This document shows, in pieces, positions 44,645 to 54,564 of a stretch of DNA of 64,000 nucleotides. Within the stretch, counting starts at the first letter, position 1. Each line of letters starts with the position of its first letter. A program made the position numbers and the translations under genes. A model generated the notes under the pieces. The model was given only the letters and a program-made list of their open reading frames with translations. It ran no database searches and was not told the DNA's origin. Source of the DNA: a filamentous cyanobacterium ESFC-1 (GTDB taxonomy: Bacteria; Cyanobacteriota; Cyanobacteriia; Cyanobacteriales; Spirulinaceae); assembly GCA_000380225.1 (NCBI GenBank), contig KB904821.1, positions 3,455,631-3,519,630 of the forward strand. The letters are read 5' to 3'.

Positions 44645-45487
44645 ATGGCTATCCCGAATATTCGTCAAAAAGTTATCAATCGCTGGCAAAAACTCCAACT
44701 GAATTATCGCCAAAAAACCGCGAAAGTTCATCCCCAACCCCTTTTAATTTTAGGTCATCAAAAATCGGGAACGACTGTCATTGCTGCCCTTCTCGGAAAA
44801 GTCGCTCAACAAGCCGTCACGATTGACCCTTTTCATCAAATCGATCTGAATGCCGCTTTGCGTCAAAAGCTATACAACCATGATATCCCTTTCCAAAAAA
44901 TTCTCAAACAACATCCCTATTACTTTTCTACTCCCATTATTAAAGACCCTAATTTTACCTTTTTATACGAACCATTAAAGTTTAGCTTTCCCCAATCCCA
45001 ATATTTATTGGTGATGCGCGATCCTAGAGATACCATCCGCAGTATCTTAAATCGCTTGCAAATCCCTGGTAACTTACCTCAACTCTCCCCGGCATATCAA
45101 AACAAACTCGCGAATATGTCAGCAAGGGGATGGGATTTAATGCTACAAGGTCAACTTCCCCAGGTATCAGGAGAAACCTATATTCAGCGATTAGCCCAAC
45201 GCTGGCTAATTTGTGCAGAAACCTATCAAAACCATCAACAAGGATTACAACTCATTCGCTACGAAGATTTCAATCAAAATAAAGTTAAAACCATCCAAAA
45301 TTTAGCACAAACACTGGGATTACAAGCAACCGGAGATATTACGCAAGCCGTGAATCAACAATACCAACCGAAAGGCGATCGCGCCGTAAATTGGCTAGAG
45401 TTTTTTGGTCGAGATAACCTCGCACAGATTGAAGATATTTGTGGTGAAAAAATGCTGGACTTTCAATACAGTAGGCAGGAGAAATAA
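44645..45487 (+). CDS. Sulfotransferase family protein, copy 1
   Basis: A 280-residue PAPS-dependent sulfotransferase. The 5'-phosphosulfate loop is LGHQKSGTTVIAALLG (residues 36-51) and the 3'-phosphate site is LLVMRDPRDTIRSIL (about 119-133); LIRYEDFNQN follows near residue 200. Located amid glycosyltransferases, it likely sulfates the polysaccharide made by this locus. It is two bases upstream of the second sulfotransferase, so the two are an operon. No signal peptide or membrane helix is seen. Confidence 0.86.
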   Translation: MAIPNIRQKVINRWQKLQLNYRQKTAKVHPQPLLILGHQKSGTTVIAALLGKVAQQAVTIDPFHQIDLNAALRQKLYNHDIPFQKILKQHPYYFSTPIIKDPNFTFLYEPLKFSFPQSQYLLVMRDPRDTIRSILNRLQIPGNLPQLSPAYQNKLANMSARGWDLMLQGQLPQVSGETYIQRLAQRWLICAETYQNHQQGLQLIRYEDFNQNKVKTIQNLAQTLGLQATGDITQAVNQQYQPKGDRAVNWLEFFGRDNLAQIEDICGEKMLDFQYSRQEK

Positions 45488-45489
45488 GC

Positions 45490-46407
45490 ATGAAACAAAA
45501 ACTCAAGAAAAATCTGCTGTCTCTGATTTCCCCCGCTTTCAAACAACCGATTTTTATACTCTCTGCCCCTCGTTCTGGATCGAGTTACTTTTACGAAATT
45601 GTGAGACGGATGGGAGATGTTTGGTCACGCGATCGCGAAAACGATCCTTTGTGGTTTCAATTCTTTCCCTACTCCCGTTTTGCCAAACCTACTGATTATA
45701 TTTCGTCCGCAGAATGTAGCCCCAAAATCACTCGCAAATTTAAACAAGAACTGTTATATCAAAATATTCAAAATCGCCGGGAATCACAACCACAAGATAT
45801 CAAAAAACACCTCCTCCAACGGCAACCCATTCGCTACATTGAAAAAACAATTGCCAACTGCTTCCATCTCGAAGCCTTACAAAAAATGTTTCCCGATGCC
45901 CTTTATATTTACATAGTTCGCGATGGTCGGGCTTGTATTTCATCAATGTTAGAAGGGTGGCAATCTAACTTTTTTTGGCATCGTCCTTTACCCTTTCCCG
46001 ACAATGCCACAATCTCCTATTGGTGTTACCCGATTCCCCCCCATTGGGAAACCGTCGTCCAGCAAACTTTACCCGAAATTTGCGCTTGGAGTTGGCAACA
46101 ACACAACCAATTCATATTAACTGAAATCGAAAATAACCCTAAATTTGCTCAAAACTGCCTACAAATTCGCTATGAAGACTTACTGCAAAATCCCCAAAAC
46201 CTCTTAACCCAAGTCAGCGAATTTACCAACCTGAAAATTACCCCAGAAAGCCAAAACTATCTCCAGCAAAAACAAACAAGCTGGACTACCCTTTCCCAAC
46301 CCAAAGCAGAGAAATGGCGGGAAAAAAACGGGGACGCGATCGCGCAAATCTTACCCCAAATTCAACCCTTGCTGCAACAACTCGGCTACAACCCCGAAAT
46401 ATTGTAA
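45490..46407 (+). CDS. Sulfotransferase family protein, copy 2
   Basis: A 305-residue sulfotransferase. The PAPS loop reads SAPRSGSSYFYEIV (residues 25-38) and the 3'-phosphate loop YIYIVRDGRACISSM (about 137-151), with LQIRYEDLLQNPQNL near residue 220. It differs enough from copy 1 to suggest a different acceptor position. The spacing of two bases to copy 1 argues for joint translation. Two sulfotransferases next to five glycosyltransferases indicate a sulfated exopolysaccharide. Confidence 0.88.
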   Translation: MKQKLKKNLLSLISPAFKQPIFILSAPRSGSSYFYEIVRRMGDVWSRDRENDPLWFQFFPYSRFAKPTDYISSAECSPKITRKFKQELLYQNIQNRRESQPQDIKKHLLQRQPIRYIEKTIANCFHLEALQKMFPDALYIYIVRDGRACISSMLEGWQSNFFWHRPLPFPDNATISYWCYPIPPHWETVVQQTLPEICAWSWQQHNQFILTEIENNPKFAQNCLQIRYEDLLQNPQNLLTQVSEFTNLKITPESQNYLQQKQTSWTTLSQPKAEKWREKNGDAIAQILPQIQPLLQQLGYNPEIL

Positions 46408-46443
46408 ACTAATGTAAAAAGTTGTTGCCATTATTCCCTTCCT

Positions 46444-46989
46444 ATGAATCGTCGAACTGCTTTAACCCTTCTCCTCACCTCCCTAGGGGGTTTATTTCTC
46501 AAACCCGCAAAAGCCCTCGCATTAGGAGGCCCCCAACCTCCCCTGGACGAAATAGCCCCCGACTTCAACCTCCCCACCAACACCGGGGACGGAGACATTT
46601 CCCTGTCCGATTACCGGGGACAGTGGGTGGTGTTGTACTTCTACCCCAAAGACTTCACCCCCGGTTGTACCCTCGAAGCCCGTCGCTTCCAACAAGACAT
46701 CGACAAATATAACCGTCGTAACACCCAAATTATCGGAGTCAGCGTTGATGACGTACAATCTCACGCCGAATTCTGCGATTCTGAGGGGTTAAAATTCCCC
46801 TTACTTGCAGATACCACCGGAGAAGTCAGTAAAACCTACGGGTCTTGGTTGGGTTACTCCTCCCTGCGTCACACCTATCTCATCGACCCTCAAGGGGTAT
46901 TACGGGAAATCTTCCTGGGGGTACGACCCGCAATCCACAGTAAAGAAGTTTTAGCCCGTCTCGACGAATTACAAACCTCCCAAGGTTAA
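46444..46989 (+). CDS. Exported peroxiredoxin Q/BCP-like protein
   Basis: A 181-residue peroxiredoxin with an N-terminal signal containing a twin arginine (MNRRTALTLLLTSLGGLFL), pointing to Tat-type export to the lumen or periplasm. The peroxidatic Cys is C75 in DFTPGCTLEA. In most BCP/PrxQ enzymes a resolving Cys sits five residues later; here that position is Arg80. A second Cys is present at C111 (HAEFCDSEGLKFPL), which may act as an alternative resolving residue. It would reduce peroxides with thioredoxin-like partners. It stands alone, with an inverted repeat after its stop. Confidence 0.88.
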   Translation: MNRRTALTLLLTSLGGLFLKPAKALALGGPQPPLDEIAPDFNLPTNTGDGDISLSDYRGQWVVLYFYPKDFTPGCTLEARRFQQDIDKYNRRNTQIIGVSVDDVQSHAEFCDSEGLKFPLLADTTGEVSKTYGSWLGYSSLRHTYLIDPQGVLREIFLGVRPAIHSKEVLARLDELQTSQG

Positions 46990-46999
46990 ATCCTCTGGC

Positions 47000-47078
47000 C
47001 TCAATGGCTGTTTCGCAGGAGATAGGGAAATCCGCCATTTCCGGTTAGGGAAACCTCCACTCGAATACAGCCATTGAG
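47000..47078. other. Inverted repeat after the peroxiredoxin gene
   Basis: Perfect 12-bp arms CTCAATGGCTGT (47000-47011) and ACAGCCATTGAG (47067-47078) are separated by 55 bases. It begins 11 bases after the stop. A T-poor tail makes it a weak terminator; it may stabilise the transcript or be a small dispersed element. Confidence 0.5.
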
Positions 47079-47142
47079 CCTTATTATTTATATTTAGGAA
47101 CTTTTACGCTGCAAAATATCTGTAAACGATCGGAATTAAACT

Positions 47143-49110
47143 ATGGCTACTGTATTGGAAAAAGGCAACATTACGATCCATACCGAGAATATTTTTCCCA
47201 TTATCAAGAAATCTCTCTACACCGACCATGAAATCTTCTTGCGGGAATTAATTTCTAACAGCGTTGATGCCATTAACAAGCTCAAAATGGTATCTTATTC
47301 CGGGGAAGTCGATGGGGAACTTCCCGCACCAGAAATCGAAATCAGCGTCGATACTGAAAAGAAAACCATTTCTGTATCTGACAACGGTATTGGCATGACG
47401 GCTGAGGAAGTCAAAAAATATATTAACCAAGTGGCTTTCTCCAGCGCCGAAGAATTTATCCAAAAATATCAAAAAGACGCAGATAAACAAATCATCGGTC
47501 ACTTTGGTTTAGGATTTTACTCCTCTTTTATGGTGGCCAAACAAGTCGAAATCGACACCCTTTCCCACCGTCGCGACTCTCAAGCCGTCCATTGGACTTG
47601 TGATGGTTCTCCAGAATTCGAGTTAGTGGAGTCCGAACGAACTCAACCGGGAACAACCGTTACTTTAACCTTATTCGACGAAGAAAGCGAATACGCTGAA
47701 CCCGAACGAGTGAAGCAGTTAGTCAAAACTTACTGCGACTTTATGCCCGTCCCCATTAAACTGGATGGGGAAGTTATTAACCAACAAAAAGCCCTCTGGA
47801 AAGAATCTCCTCAAAACCTCACCGATGAAGATTATCTAGAGTTTTATCGTTATCTTTATCCCTTCCAAGAAGACCCCTTATTATGGGTGCATTTAAACAC
47901 CGATTATCCCTTCGTAATTAACGGGATTTTATACTTCCCGAAAATCAAACCCGATGTGGATATTAATCGCGGTCACATCAAACTGTACTGTAACCAAGTC
48001 TTTGTCAGCGACCACTGTGAAGAAATCATCCCTGAATTTCTGATGCCTTTACGGGGGGTGGTAGACAGTACCGACATTCCCTTAAACGTTTCTCGGAGTG
48101 CCTTAACCAACGATCGCACCGTTCGCCGTATTACCGATTATATTAGTAAAAAGATTGGCGATCGCCTCAAATCTTTATACGAAGAACAGCGTTCTGATTA
48201 CGTTCGCTGCTGGCAGGATGTCGGTACATTTGTCAAGTACGGTTCCCTGAAAAACGACAAGTTTAAAAAACAAGTCGAAGATATCATTATCTTCAAAACG
48301 ACCTACGAAGCCGCAAGCGAACAACCCCAAGTCGAAGTCCAAACCCCAGAAGGAGACGCTTGGCAAGATTCGACCCCCGAAAATAGCGAAGCCAACGACG
48401 GTTACACCACCTTAAAAGCGTATCTAGAACGCAACAAAGAAAGCCACGAAAACCGCATTTATTACTGTACAGACCCTGCAACCCAAGCAACCTATGTAGA
48501 ACTGTACAAAAGCCAAGGTTTAGAAGTCCTGTTTATGGACTCTTTTATCGACACCAATTACTTTATTCCCTTCCTCGAACGGGAGTACAGCGAAGTCAAA
48601 TTCTCGCGAGTAGACGCAGAATTAGAAGATGTTTTAGTCGATAAAGAAAAAGAAACCGAAATTGTAGACCCCAAGACCAACAAAACCCGCAGCGAATTAA
48701 TCAAAGAACTGTTTGAGAACTCTCTGGGTAACGATAAAGTCACCATTCGGACAGAATCCCTTAAAGCCAATAACGCCGAAAATACGCCTCCGGCAATGGT
48801 GATTTTACCCGAACAAATGCGACGACTCCAAGAAATGACTGCCCTGCTACAACAACAGGATCTACAGTTCCCTGAAGAACATACCCTGGTTGTTAATACA
48901 GCCCACCCGATGATTCAAAAATTGGTAGACATCAGCCAAGGAAGTATCATCGCAGAAGGTCAATCTTCTTCTGGGGATTTAACCCAATCGATGTGTCGTC
49001 ACATTTACGATTTAGCTTTGTTCTCGCAAAAGGGCTTTACGGCTGATACGATGACAGGTTTTGTCGAACGTTCGACGCAATTACTAACCCGCATGACTGA
49101 ACGATTGTAA
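47143..49110 (+). CDS. htpG: Chaperone protein HtpG (Hsp90)
   Basis: A 655-residue Hsp90. The N-terminal GHKL ATPase domain shows LRELISNSVDAINKL (about residues 32-46), ISVSDNGIGMT (about 82-92) and IGHFGLGFYSSFMVA (about 119-133). The middle domain contains LNVSRSAL near residue 313. The C-terminal dimerisation part ends without the MEEVD motif, as expected for bacteria. It folds and protects client proteins under heat and light stress; in cyanobacteria clients include phycobilisome linkers. Start and length are standard. The gene is single, with an inverted repeat after it. Confidence 0.97.
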   Translation: MATVLEKGNITIHTENIFPIIKKSLYTDHEIFLRELISNSVDAINKLKMVSYSGEVDGELPAPEIEISVDTEKKTISVSDNGIGMTAEEVKKYINQVAFSSAEEFIQKYQKDADKQIIGHFGLGFYSSFMVAKQVEIDTLSHRRDSQAVHWTCDGSPEFELVESERTQPGTTVTLTLFDEESEYAEPERVKQLVKTYCDFMPVPIKLDGEVINQQKALWKESPQNLTDEDYLEFYRYLYPFQEDPLLWVHLNTDYPFVINGILYFPKIKPDVDINRGHIKLYCNQVFVSDHCEEIIPEFLMPLRGVVDSTDIPLNVSRSALTNDRTVRRITDYISKKIGDRLKSLYEEQRSDYVRCWQDVGTFVKYGSLKNDKFKKQVEDIIIFKTTYEAASEQPQVEVQTPEGDAWQDSTPENSEANDGYTTLKAYLERNKESHENRIYYCTDPATQATYVELYKSQGLEVLFMDSFIDTNYFIPFLEREYSEVKFSRVDAELEDVLVDKEKETEIVDPKTNKTRSELIKELFENSLGNDKVTIRTESLKANNAENTPPAMVILPEQMRRLQEMTALLQQQDLQFPEEHTLVVNTAHPMIQKLVDISQGSIIAEGQSSSGDLTQSMCRHIYDLALFSQKGFTADTMTGFVERSTQLLTRMTERL

Positions 49111-49139
49111 TCTCAAATTTGTTTAGTTTGTAGGTATCA

Positions 49140-49204
49140 AGAACCCCGGTTTCTGATCTGCTTTTCCCATTCAGTGGAAATTAGACAAGGGAAACCGGGG
49201 TTCT
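49140..49204. repeat. Inverted repeat of the AGAACCCCGGTTTC type
   Basis: Perfect 14-bp arms AGAACCCCGGTTTC (49140-49153) and GAAACCGGGGTTCT (49191-49204) are separated by 37 bases, 30 bases after htpG. Similar AACCAGGTTTCT motifs are scattered in cyanobacterial intergenic DNA (one occurs near 12330). It may serve as the htpG transcript end. Confidence 0.6.
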
Positions 49205-49240
49205 GAAAATAACAAAGGACAAAAGACAAACGACCAATGA

Positions 49241-50086
49241 CTAAAATTCACACTGAGGTATTGCGTCTAAATGTTCTCTCAGCAGTCGCCACAAGAGCTT
49301 CTGAGCGATCGCGACCAAGCCTAACCTCATTTGTGCCAACTGGGGCTGATTTCGCTGCACCTCGCCCCATATACGGCAACAGCGTTCAAATTGTAACCAA
49401 GCCTCACTCAGACGACGAGCAGATTTAAGCTGAGACGCTTCTGGCGCGATCGCGAGACGATCCAAAACATCCCAGATTTGCCCTAATAGTTCCCATTCTG
49501 CCGAATGTTGTAAGTTTGTCGAAAAATCTTCAAAAATCCTTTGCGGTTTGCGCCAACGCCCCGGCGGTACAGCATCAGGATTAACTAACTCAATGATGCG
49601 AGATCGATGGGCCATTTGCAACAAGGAACAACAGCGTGCGTGGGCATACTGAATCGGAAACAACTCGGCAGTGAGGGGGGTTTCGCCTTTCTCGAGTGGG
49701 TTAGAAATAGACTCATCATCAAGACTATATTGTAACCAATCAGCCAAGGCGCGATCGCCCAGTCTCCCCTCAATCCATCCCCCCTCAATTGCCTGAAACT
49801 CCCACTCTGATTGCTGTTGCATCGCCATTGCGACCAATGATTGAGCTATCTCCTGCACCGCGTCTGAATGTTTAGCGCTCAGTTGCAACGCGATCGCGCT
49901 ACGATATCCCATAACCGTATTATTTCGGATACGACGAGCGGAAATAGCCTTAAATTGGCGCAGATACTCCGTAAATTCTGGTAAACTCTGGGAATCTTGG
50001 AGGGACTGCCAAGCAGCACAAAGGTAGCCTTGAAATCGCGGTTGTTGCGCGAACAATTTTTTACACCTTATAACAGAAAACACCAA
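49241..50086 (-). CDS. DALR anticodon-binding-like protein (ArgRS-tail-like)
   Basis: A 281-residue all-helical protein. Its C-terminal half looks like the DALR anticodon-binding domain of class I arginyl-tRNA synthetase: FPIQYAHARCCSLLQMA (about residues 143-160), ARRLSEAWLQFERCCRIWG and LAQMRLGLVAIAQKLLWRLL near the end. The catalytic domain (HIGH/KMSKS) is absent, so this is not an active synthetase. Such stand-alone forms are conserved in cyanobacteria with unknown role. It is divergently transcribed from the Crp-family regulator at 50149. Confidence 0.72.
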   Translation of the reverse strand: MVFSVIRCKKLFAQQPRFQGYLCAAWQSLQDSQSLPEFTEYLRQFKAISARRIRNNTVMGYRSAIALQLSAKHSDAVQEIAQSLVAMAMQQQSEWEFQAIEGGWIEGRLGDRALADWLQYSLDDESISNPLEKGETPLTAELFPIQYAHARCCSLLQMAHRSRIIELVNPDAVPPGRWRKPQRIFEDFSTNLQHSAEWELLGQIWDVLDRLAIAPEASQLKSARRLSEAWLQFERCCRIWGEVQRNQPQLAQMRLGLVAIAQKLLWRLLREHLDAIPQCEF

Positions 50087-50148
50087 AGTAACGTATTTTT
50101 TGATACTTTGATTCTAAGTAGTATTTTCAAAAAATCAATTTAACAACC

Positions 50149-50865
50149 ATGGCATTTTTGCCTATGCAACCTTCACCGTCACCATCAGAAGCATCTCGGC
50201 CCTTCTTAACTTGGCAGCGTATCATTGACTGGGCCCAATCTCACTATCGCGATCGCATCTTTAACAAAGACGAGCGCGTTCCGGCCCGTTCTGGCTTATT
50301 GTACCTAGTACAAAAGGGTTCAATTCGCTTAGTGGGAACTGCCCAAGTCAATGCCACGTCCCAAGACCAGGAAACCGGAGTCGAGGACGCATTTTTGGGA
50401 TTTGTGGGTGCAGGTTCTCCTTTTGAAATTGTCGCCCAATCGCCGTTTAACTTGCAAGCCTATGCCCATGTCGATCAAACTACGGTCATTTGGATGTATT
50501 GGCACGATTTAGACAACTGGCCGCATTTTCGTCGAGAAGTGCTAGATGCTTTTCGCTATCAACACCAACGCAAACTGCTGTGGTTGAGTACCCTCGGTCA
50601 AAGACGCACCATTGACCGTTTGTTAGGATTAATTACCCTCTTAATCGACGAATATGGCGAATCTACAGAACAAGGCTATCGTCTACCGTATCCCCTAACC
50701 CACGCGCAAATTGGTAGTGCCATTGGTTCAACGCGAGTAACGGTGACGCGATTGATGGGAAAACTCAAACAACAAGGCTTAATTTATCTCGAAGATGATA
50801 ATTTAATTTGTCTACCCTATCGCTCGGAATTACATAGTACAAAAGTTATGGTAGAGGATGAGTAA
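50149..50865 (+). CDS. Crp/Fnr-family transcription regulator
   Basis: A 238-residue protein with a cupin-like effector domain (residues about 30-135) and a C-terminal winged helix. The recognition region is PLTHAQIGSAIGSTRVTVTR (about residues 181-200) followed by LMGKLKQQGLIYLEDDNL. The cAMP-contact pattern RxS/T of true CRP is not evident, and the effector part is diverged, so the ligand is unknown. NtcA is a relative but this protein lacks its hallmarks. A second ATG at 50164 is possible. It faces the DALR-like gene across 62 bases that may hold an operator. Confidence 0.85.
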   Translation: MAFLPMQPSPSPSEASRPFLTWQRIIDWAQSHYRDRIFNKDERVPARSGLLYLVQKGSIRLVGTAQVNATSQDQETGVEDAFLGFVGAGSPFEIVAQSPFNLQAYAHVDQTTVIWMYWHDLDNWPHFRREVLDAFRYQHQRKLLWLSTLGQRRTIDRLLGLITLLIDEYGESTEQGYRLPYPLTHAQIGSAIGSTRVTVTRLMGKLKQQGLIYLEDDNLICLPYRSELHSTKVMVEDE

Positions 50866-50884
50866 TGGGTGATTGGTCATTTGT

Positions 50885-51006
50885 TGCGATTGCAGTAATT
50901 ACCAATTACCAATTACCAATTACCAATTACCAATTATGAGTTACGAATTGTGAATGATGAAATCAACCAACAACCAATAACTAATAACCAATAACCAATA
51001 ACCAAC
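50885..51006. repeat. AATTACC and CCAATAA heptad repeats ending at a start codon
   Basis: Repeats of AATTACC (50895-50936) and of CCAATAA/CCAACAA (50966-51006) fill the space between the regulator and the TPR gene. The ATG of the TPR gene (51008) follows the last CCAACA directly. No ribosome site is visible. Confidence 0.85.
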
Positions 51007-51007
51007 A

Positions 51008-52159
51008 ATGACTCAACTCAAATTCTGGATGGGGTCAATCTTACTATTAACGGGATTGACCGAAAGCGCGATCGCGACCCAATCTTTTTCGACCTCTATC
51101 CCCACCCCCCAAAATCACCTCAATCAACCTTTATCGCCGCCTGAAGCCTTCCAAATCGCCCATTATGACCCGGAGGTCATGGAAGCCCTAGACCGCGAAA
51201 TTCGCCAAAATCCAGACAACGCCGAAGCGTATCATCAACGGGGCTTGTTGTGGATTCATGTCGAGGATTACGAAAAAGCCGCCCAAGATTTTAGCGCCGA
51301 AATTCGTATTAATCCCAACGCGGCTGAAGCTTATAATTTTCGTGGCACGGCCTTATTTTGGCTCGAACAATTTGATGCCGCCCTCGCTGATTATAATCGC
51401 GCCCTAGAACTCGATCCTACCCTCGCGATCGCCTACTTTAATCGCGGTTATATTTTCCGCCACAACAGCGAAATTGATAAAGCGATCGCGGACTTTCAAC
51501 AAGGGGCAATGCTCGCCCAAAAACAAGGAGAAACCGCGCAATATCAAGAAGCCCTAGTTTTGATTCAAGACTTAGAAGCCATCGAGACTTTAACTCATCA
51601 ACAAATCATTGAACGGGGCTTAAACAAAATCCAAACCCGCGATTACATCGGCGCGATCGCGGATTTTAACTATGTCCTGACTCAAAGCCCCGAAACCTTT
51701 GCCGCCTACAGCGAACGCGGCGTGGCTAAAATTGCCTTAGGCCACTACGATAGCGCGATCGCCGACTTCAACCAAGCCCTCGAAATCAACCCCCGTTACG
51801 CCGACGCATACAACAAACGCGGTCAAGCCTACGCCGACTCCGATCGCCTGCAAGATGCCCTGACCGACTTCAATCGAGCTATCGAATACGACCCCAAACT
51901 CGCGATCGCTTACTACCATCGCGGTCGCATCCAAAACCAACTCAACCAAAGCGATCGCGCCTTGCAAGATTATACAAGCGCGATCGCCCTCGACGATACC
52001 CTAGCTGAAGCCTATTTGCATCGGGGCTTCACCCACTACGAACAAAGCAATACCGGGGGCGCGATCGCAGATTTACAACAAGCCGCAGAACTTTTCCAAG
52101 CCCAAAACAATCTCCTGCGCTATCGCCAGACCTTATCCTATCTCAATATGATGCAATAG
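51008..52159 (+). CDS. Exported TPR repeat protein
   Basis: A 383-residue protein. Residues 4-23 form a signal peptide (LKFWMGSILLLTGLTESAIA). The mature part has about seven tetratricopeptide repeats of 34 residues: for example AEAYHQRGLLWIHVEDYEKA, LAIAYFNRGYIFRHNSEIDK, YADAYNKRGQAYADSDRLQD and LAIAYYHRGRIQNQLNQSDR. TPRs mediate protein-protein contact, probably in the periplasm or at the outer membrane here. There is no other domain, so the role is unknown. HIP1 octamers are very dense in this gene because GCGATCGC encodes the AIAD turns. Confidence 0.9.
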   Translation: MTQLKFWMGSILLLTGLTESAIATQSFSTSIPTPQNHLNQPLSPPEAFQIAHYDPEVMEALDREIRQNPDNAEAYHQRGLLWIHVEDYEKAAQDFSAEIRINPNAAEAYNFRGTALFWLEQFDAALADYNRALELDPTLAIAYFNRGYIFRHNSEIDKAIADFQQGAMLAQKQGETAQYQEALVLIQDLEAIETLTHQQIIERGLNKIQTRDYIGAIADFNYVLTQSPETFAAYSERGVAKIALGHYDSAIADFNQALEINPRYADAYNKRGQAYADSDRLQDALTDFNRAIEYDPKLAIAYYHRGRIQNQLNQSDRALQDYTSAIALDDTLAEAYLHRGFTHYEQSNTGGAIADLQQAAELFQAQNNLLRYRQTLSYLNMMQ

Positions 52160-52330
52160 TTGTCCTTTGTCCTTTGTCATTGGTTGTTGGTTATTGGGCA
52201 GGGAAACCCAGCCCCTACATAACGATTGCCCACTGCCCACTGCCTACTGCCCACTGCCCACTCCCCCCGATTGCCGACTGCCCAAAAAACACTGCCCACT
52301 GCCCCTTAGATGCTGATAACGGAAAACAAC
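52160..52330. repeat. Composite heptanucleotide repeat array
   Basis: Same module order as at 2298 and 35450: GTCCTTTGTCCTTTGTC, TTGGTTGTTGGTTATT, GGGCAGGGAAACCCAGCCCC (52197-52216), GATTGCCCACTGCC units, a C-rich patch with GATTGCCGACTGCC, and TTAGATGCTGATAACGG. Confidence 0.88.
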
Positions 52331-52410
52331 AAATGTAAGCAAAGTGACAAACTTTTGTCATATTGTCCCAAAATTAAAGGGAAATTAAAATCGAGGAGGA
52401 CTCATCAACT

Positions 52411-53310
52411 ATGCTCGTCTATGCACTCGCGATCGCCGTCGCCCTAGGCAGTTTCGCCTTTTATATGGCGGCATTTTTCTTCCCAGAAGCCCATCGTCGC
52501 AATGACTTTATCTGGAGTGGCGTGGGGCTATTTTACGCCCTTGTGTTGTGGTTATCTGCCGATCGCATTACTGGCGGCGTATTACTCGGTCAATCGGCTT
52601 CCATTGTCTTACTCGGATGGTTGGGCTGGCAAACCTTAACCCTACGCATTGCTAAAGCCCCCACCGAAGCCAAAACCGAAGTTTCCGAGGCCACCACCGA
52701 ACAAACCAAAAACAAGCTGCTAGGGGGCATTACCGGGCTGTTCCGCAAACAAAAACCCGAACCCACCCCAGAAGCCAAGCCGGAAGCCGTTGCCGAATTA
52801 GTAGACCAAACCGCACCCACCGAAACGGCAACTCCTCCAGTGACTGAAACGGAAGCTGAGATTTTTGAAACCCCGGAATCTAGCACAGCCGAAACGCCCT
52901 CTGCCCCAGAAGCTGAGATTTCTGAAACCTCGGAAGTGGGCATCCCTGAAGCCGTAACACCGCCACCGGAAGCCGCACCAGCTACCACTCCCCCAGAAGT
53001 CGAACCGACCCCGGCAACCGTCTCAGAAGATGACAGTAATTGGCCCGACGATGAGGACTTTAGTAACTGGCCCGATGAGGAGGAAACAGAAAACCCGCCC
53101 AGTCCTGATGTAGAAGTTGCCGCGACCCCACCCGAAGCCCCACCCACCGCCCTGCAAGCAGACGCTCAGACTGCTTCAAAAGCGCCAGATATTGAGGTGG
53201 AAAAAGTTGCGCCTGAAGCTGAGTTAACCCCTCCGGCAGAAGACCCTGCCAGTCATGATGCACCCGCACCGACAGAGCCGATTAATTCTGAAGAACCGCC
53301 CCAAGGGTAA
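52411..53310 (+). CDS. Ycf66-like membrane protein with long acidic tail
   Basis: A 299-residue protein. Three hydrophobic helices occupy residues 1-87 (VYALAIAVALGSFAFYMAAF, SGVGLFYALVLWLSA, GQSASIVLLGWLGWQTL), which fits the N-terminal region of the Ycf66 family of cyanobacteria and chloroplasts (function unknown). The remaining 210 residues are a low-complexity tail dominated by E, P, A and T, with acidic motifs NWPDDEDFSNWPDEEE near residue 212. The tail is probably cytoplasmic and unstructured. A good ribosome site (GAGGAGG, about 13 bases before the ATG) supports the start. Confidence 0.75.
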   Translation: MLVYALAIAVALGSFAFYMAAFFFPEAHRRNDFIWSGVGLFYALVLWLSADRITGGVLLGQSASIVLLGWLGWQTLTLRIAKAPTEAKTEVSEATTEQTKNKLLGGITGLFRKQKPEPTPEAKPEAVAELVDQTAPTETATPPVTETEAEIFETPESSTAETPSAPEAEISETSEVGIPEAVTPPPEAAPATTPPEVEPTPATVSEDDSNWPDDEDFSNWPDEEETENPPSPDVEVAATPPEAPPTALQADAQTASKAPDIEVEKVAPEAELTPPAEDPASHDAPAPTEPINSEEPPQG

Positions 53311-53387
53311 TATTGCGCCCAATCTGCCCGCGATTTCCCGAAACCGTTGGCATTTTTAGGGGAATTGAGGGCGATCGCGTTTTGGGT

Positions 53388-54362
<975 letters not shown>

Positions 54363-54470
54363 TTAAAGTCTAACTTGCACATCTAGCTACAAAATCTTAA
54401 ATTTAAGCTGTATAGCACCCTAATGCCAAGATTTATTTTTCATTATAAGCAACTTGGGTTTAATCTTCAA

Positions 54471-54510
54471 AGCAGAAAAATTGCCCCTGTCTGTTGGTAC
54501 AACCGGGGCA
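54471..54510 (-). terminator. Predicted terminator between patX and hetR
   Basis: On the minus strand TGCCCC (54505-54510) pairs with GGGGCA (54482-54487), with an inner GTTG/CAAC pair, and the hairpin is followed by ATTTTTCTGC. It lies 55 bases after the patX stop and 170 bases before the hetR start, so patX is expected to have its own short transcript, with partial read-through possible. Confidence 0.65.
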
Positions 54511-54564
54511 GATGCCAGAGCTTATTCAAATTGACTCAACATCCCAGAAGTTAGGGGGCGATCG

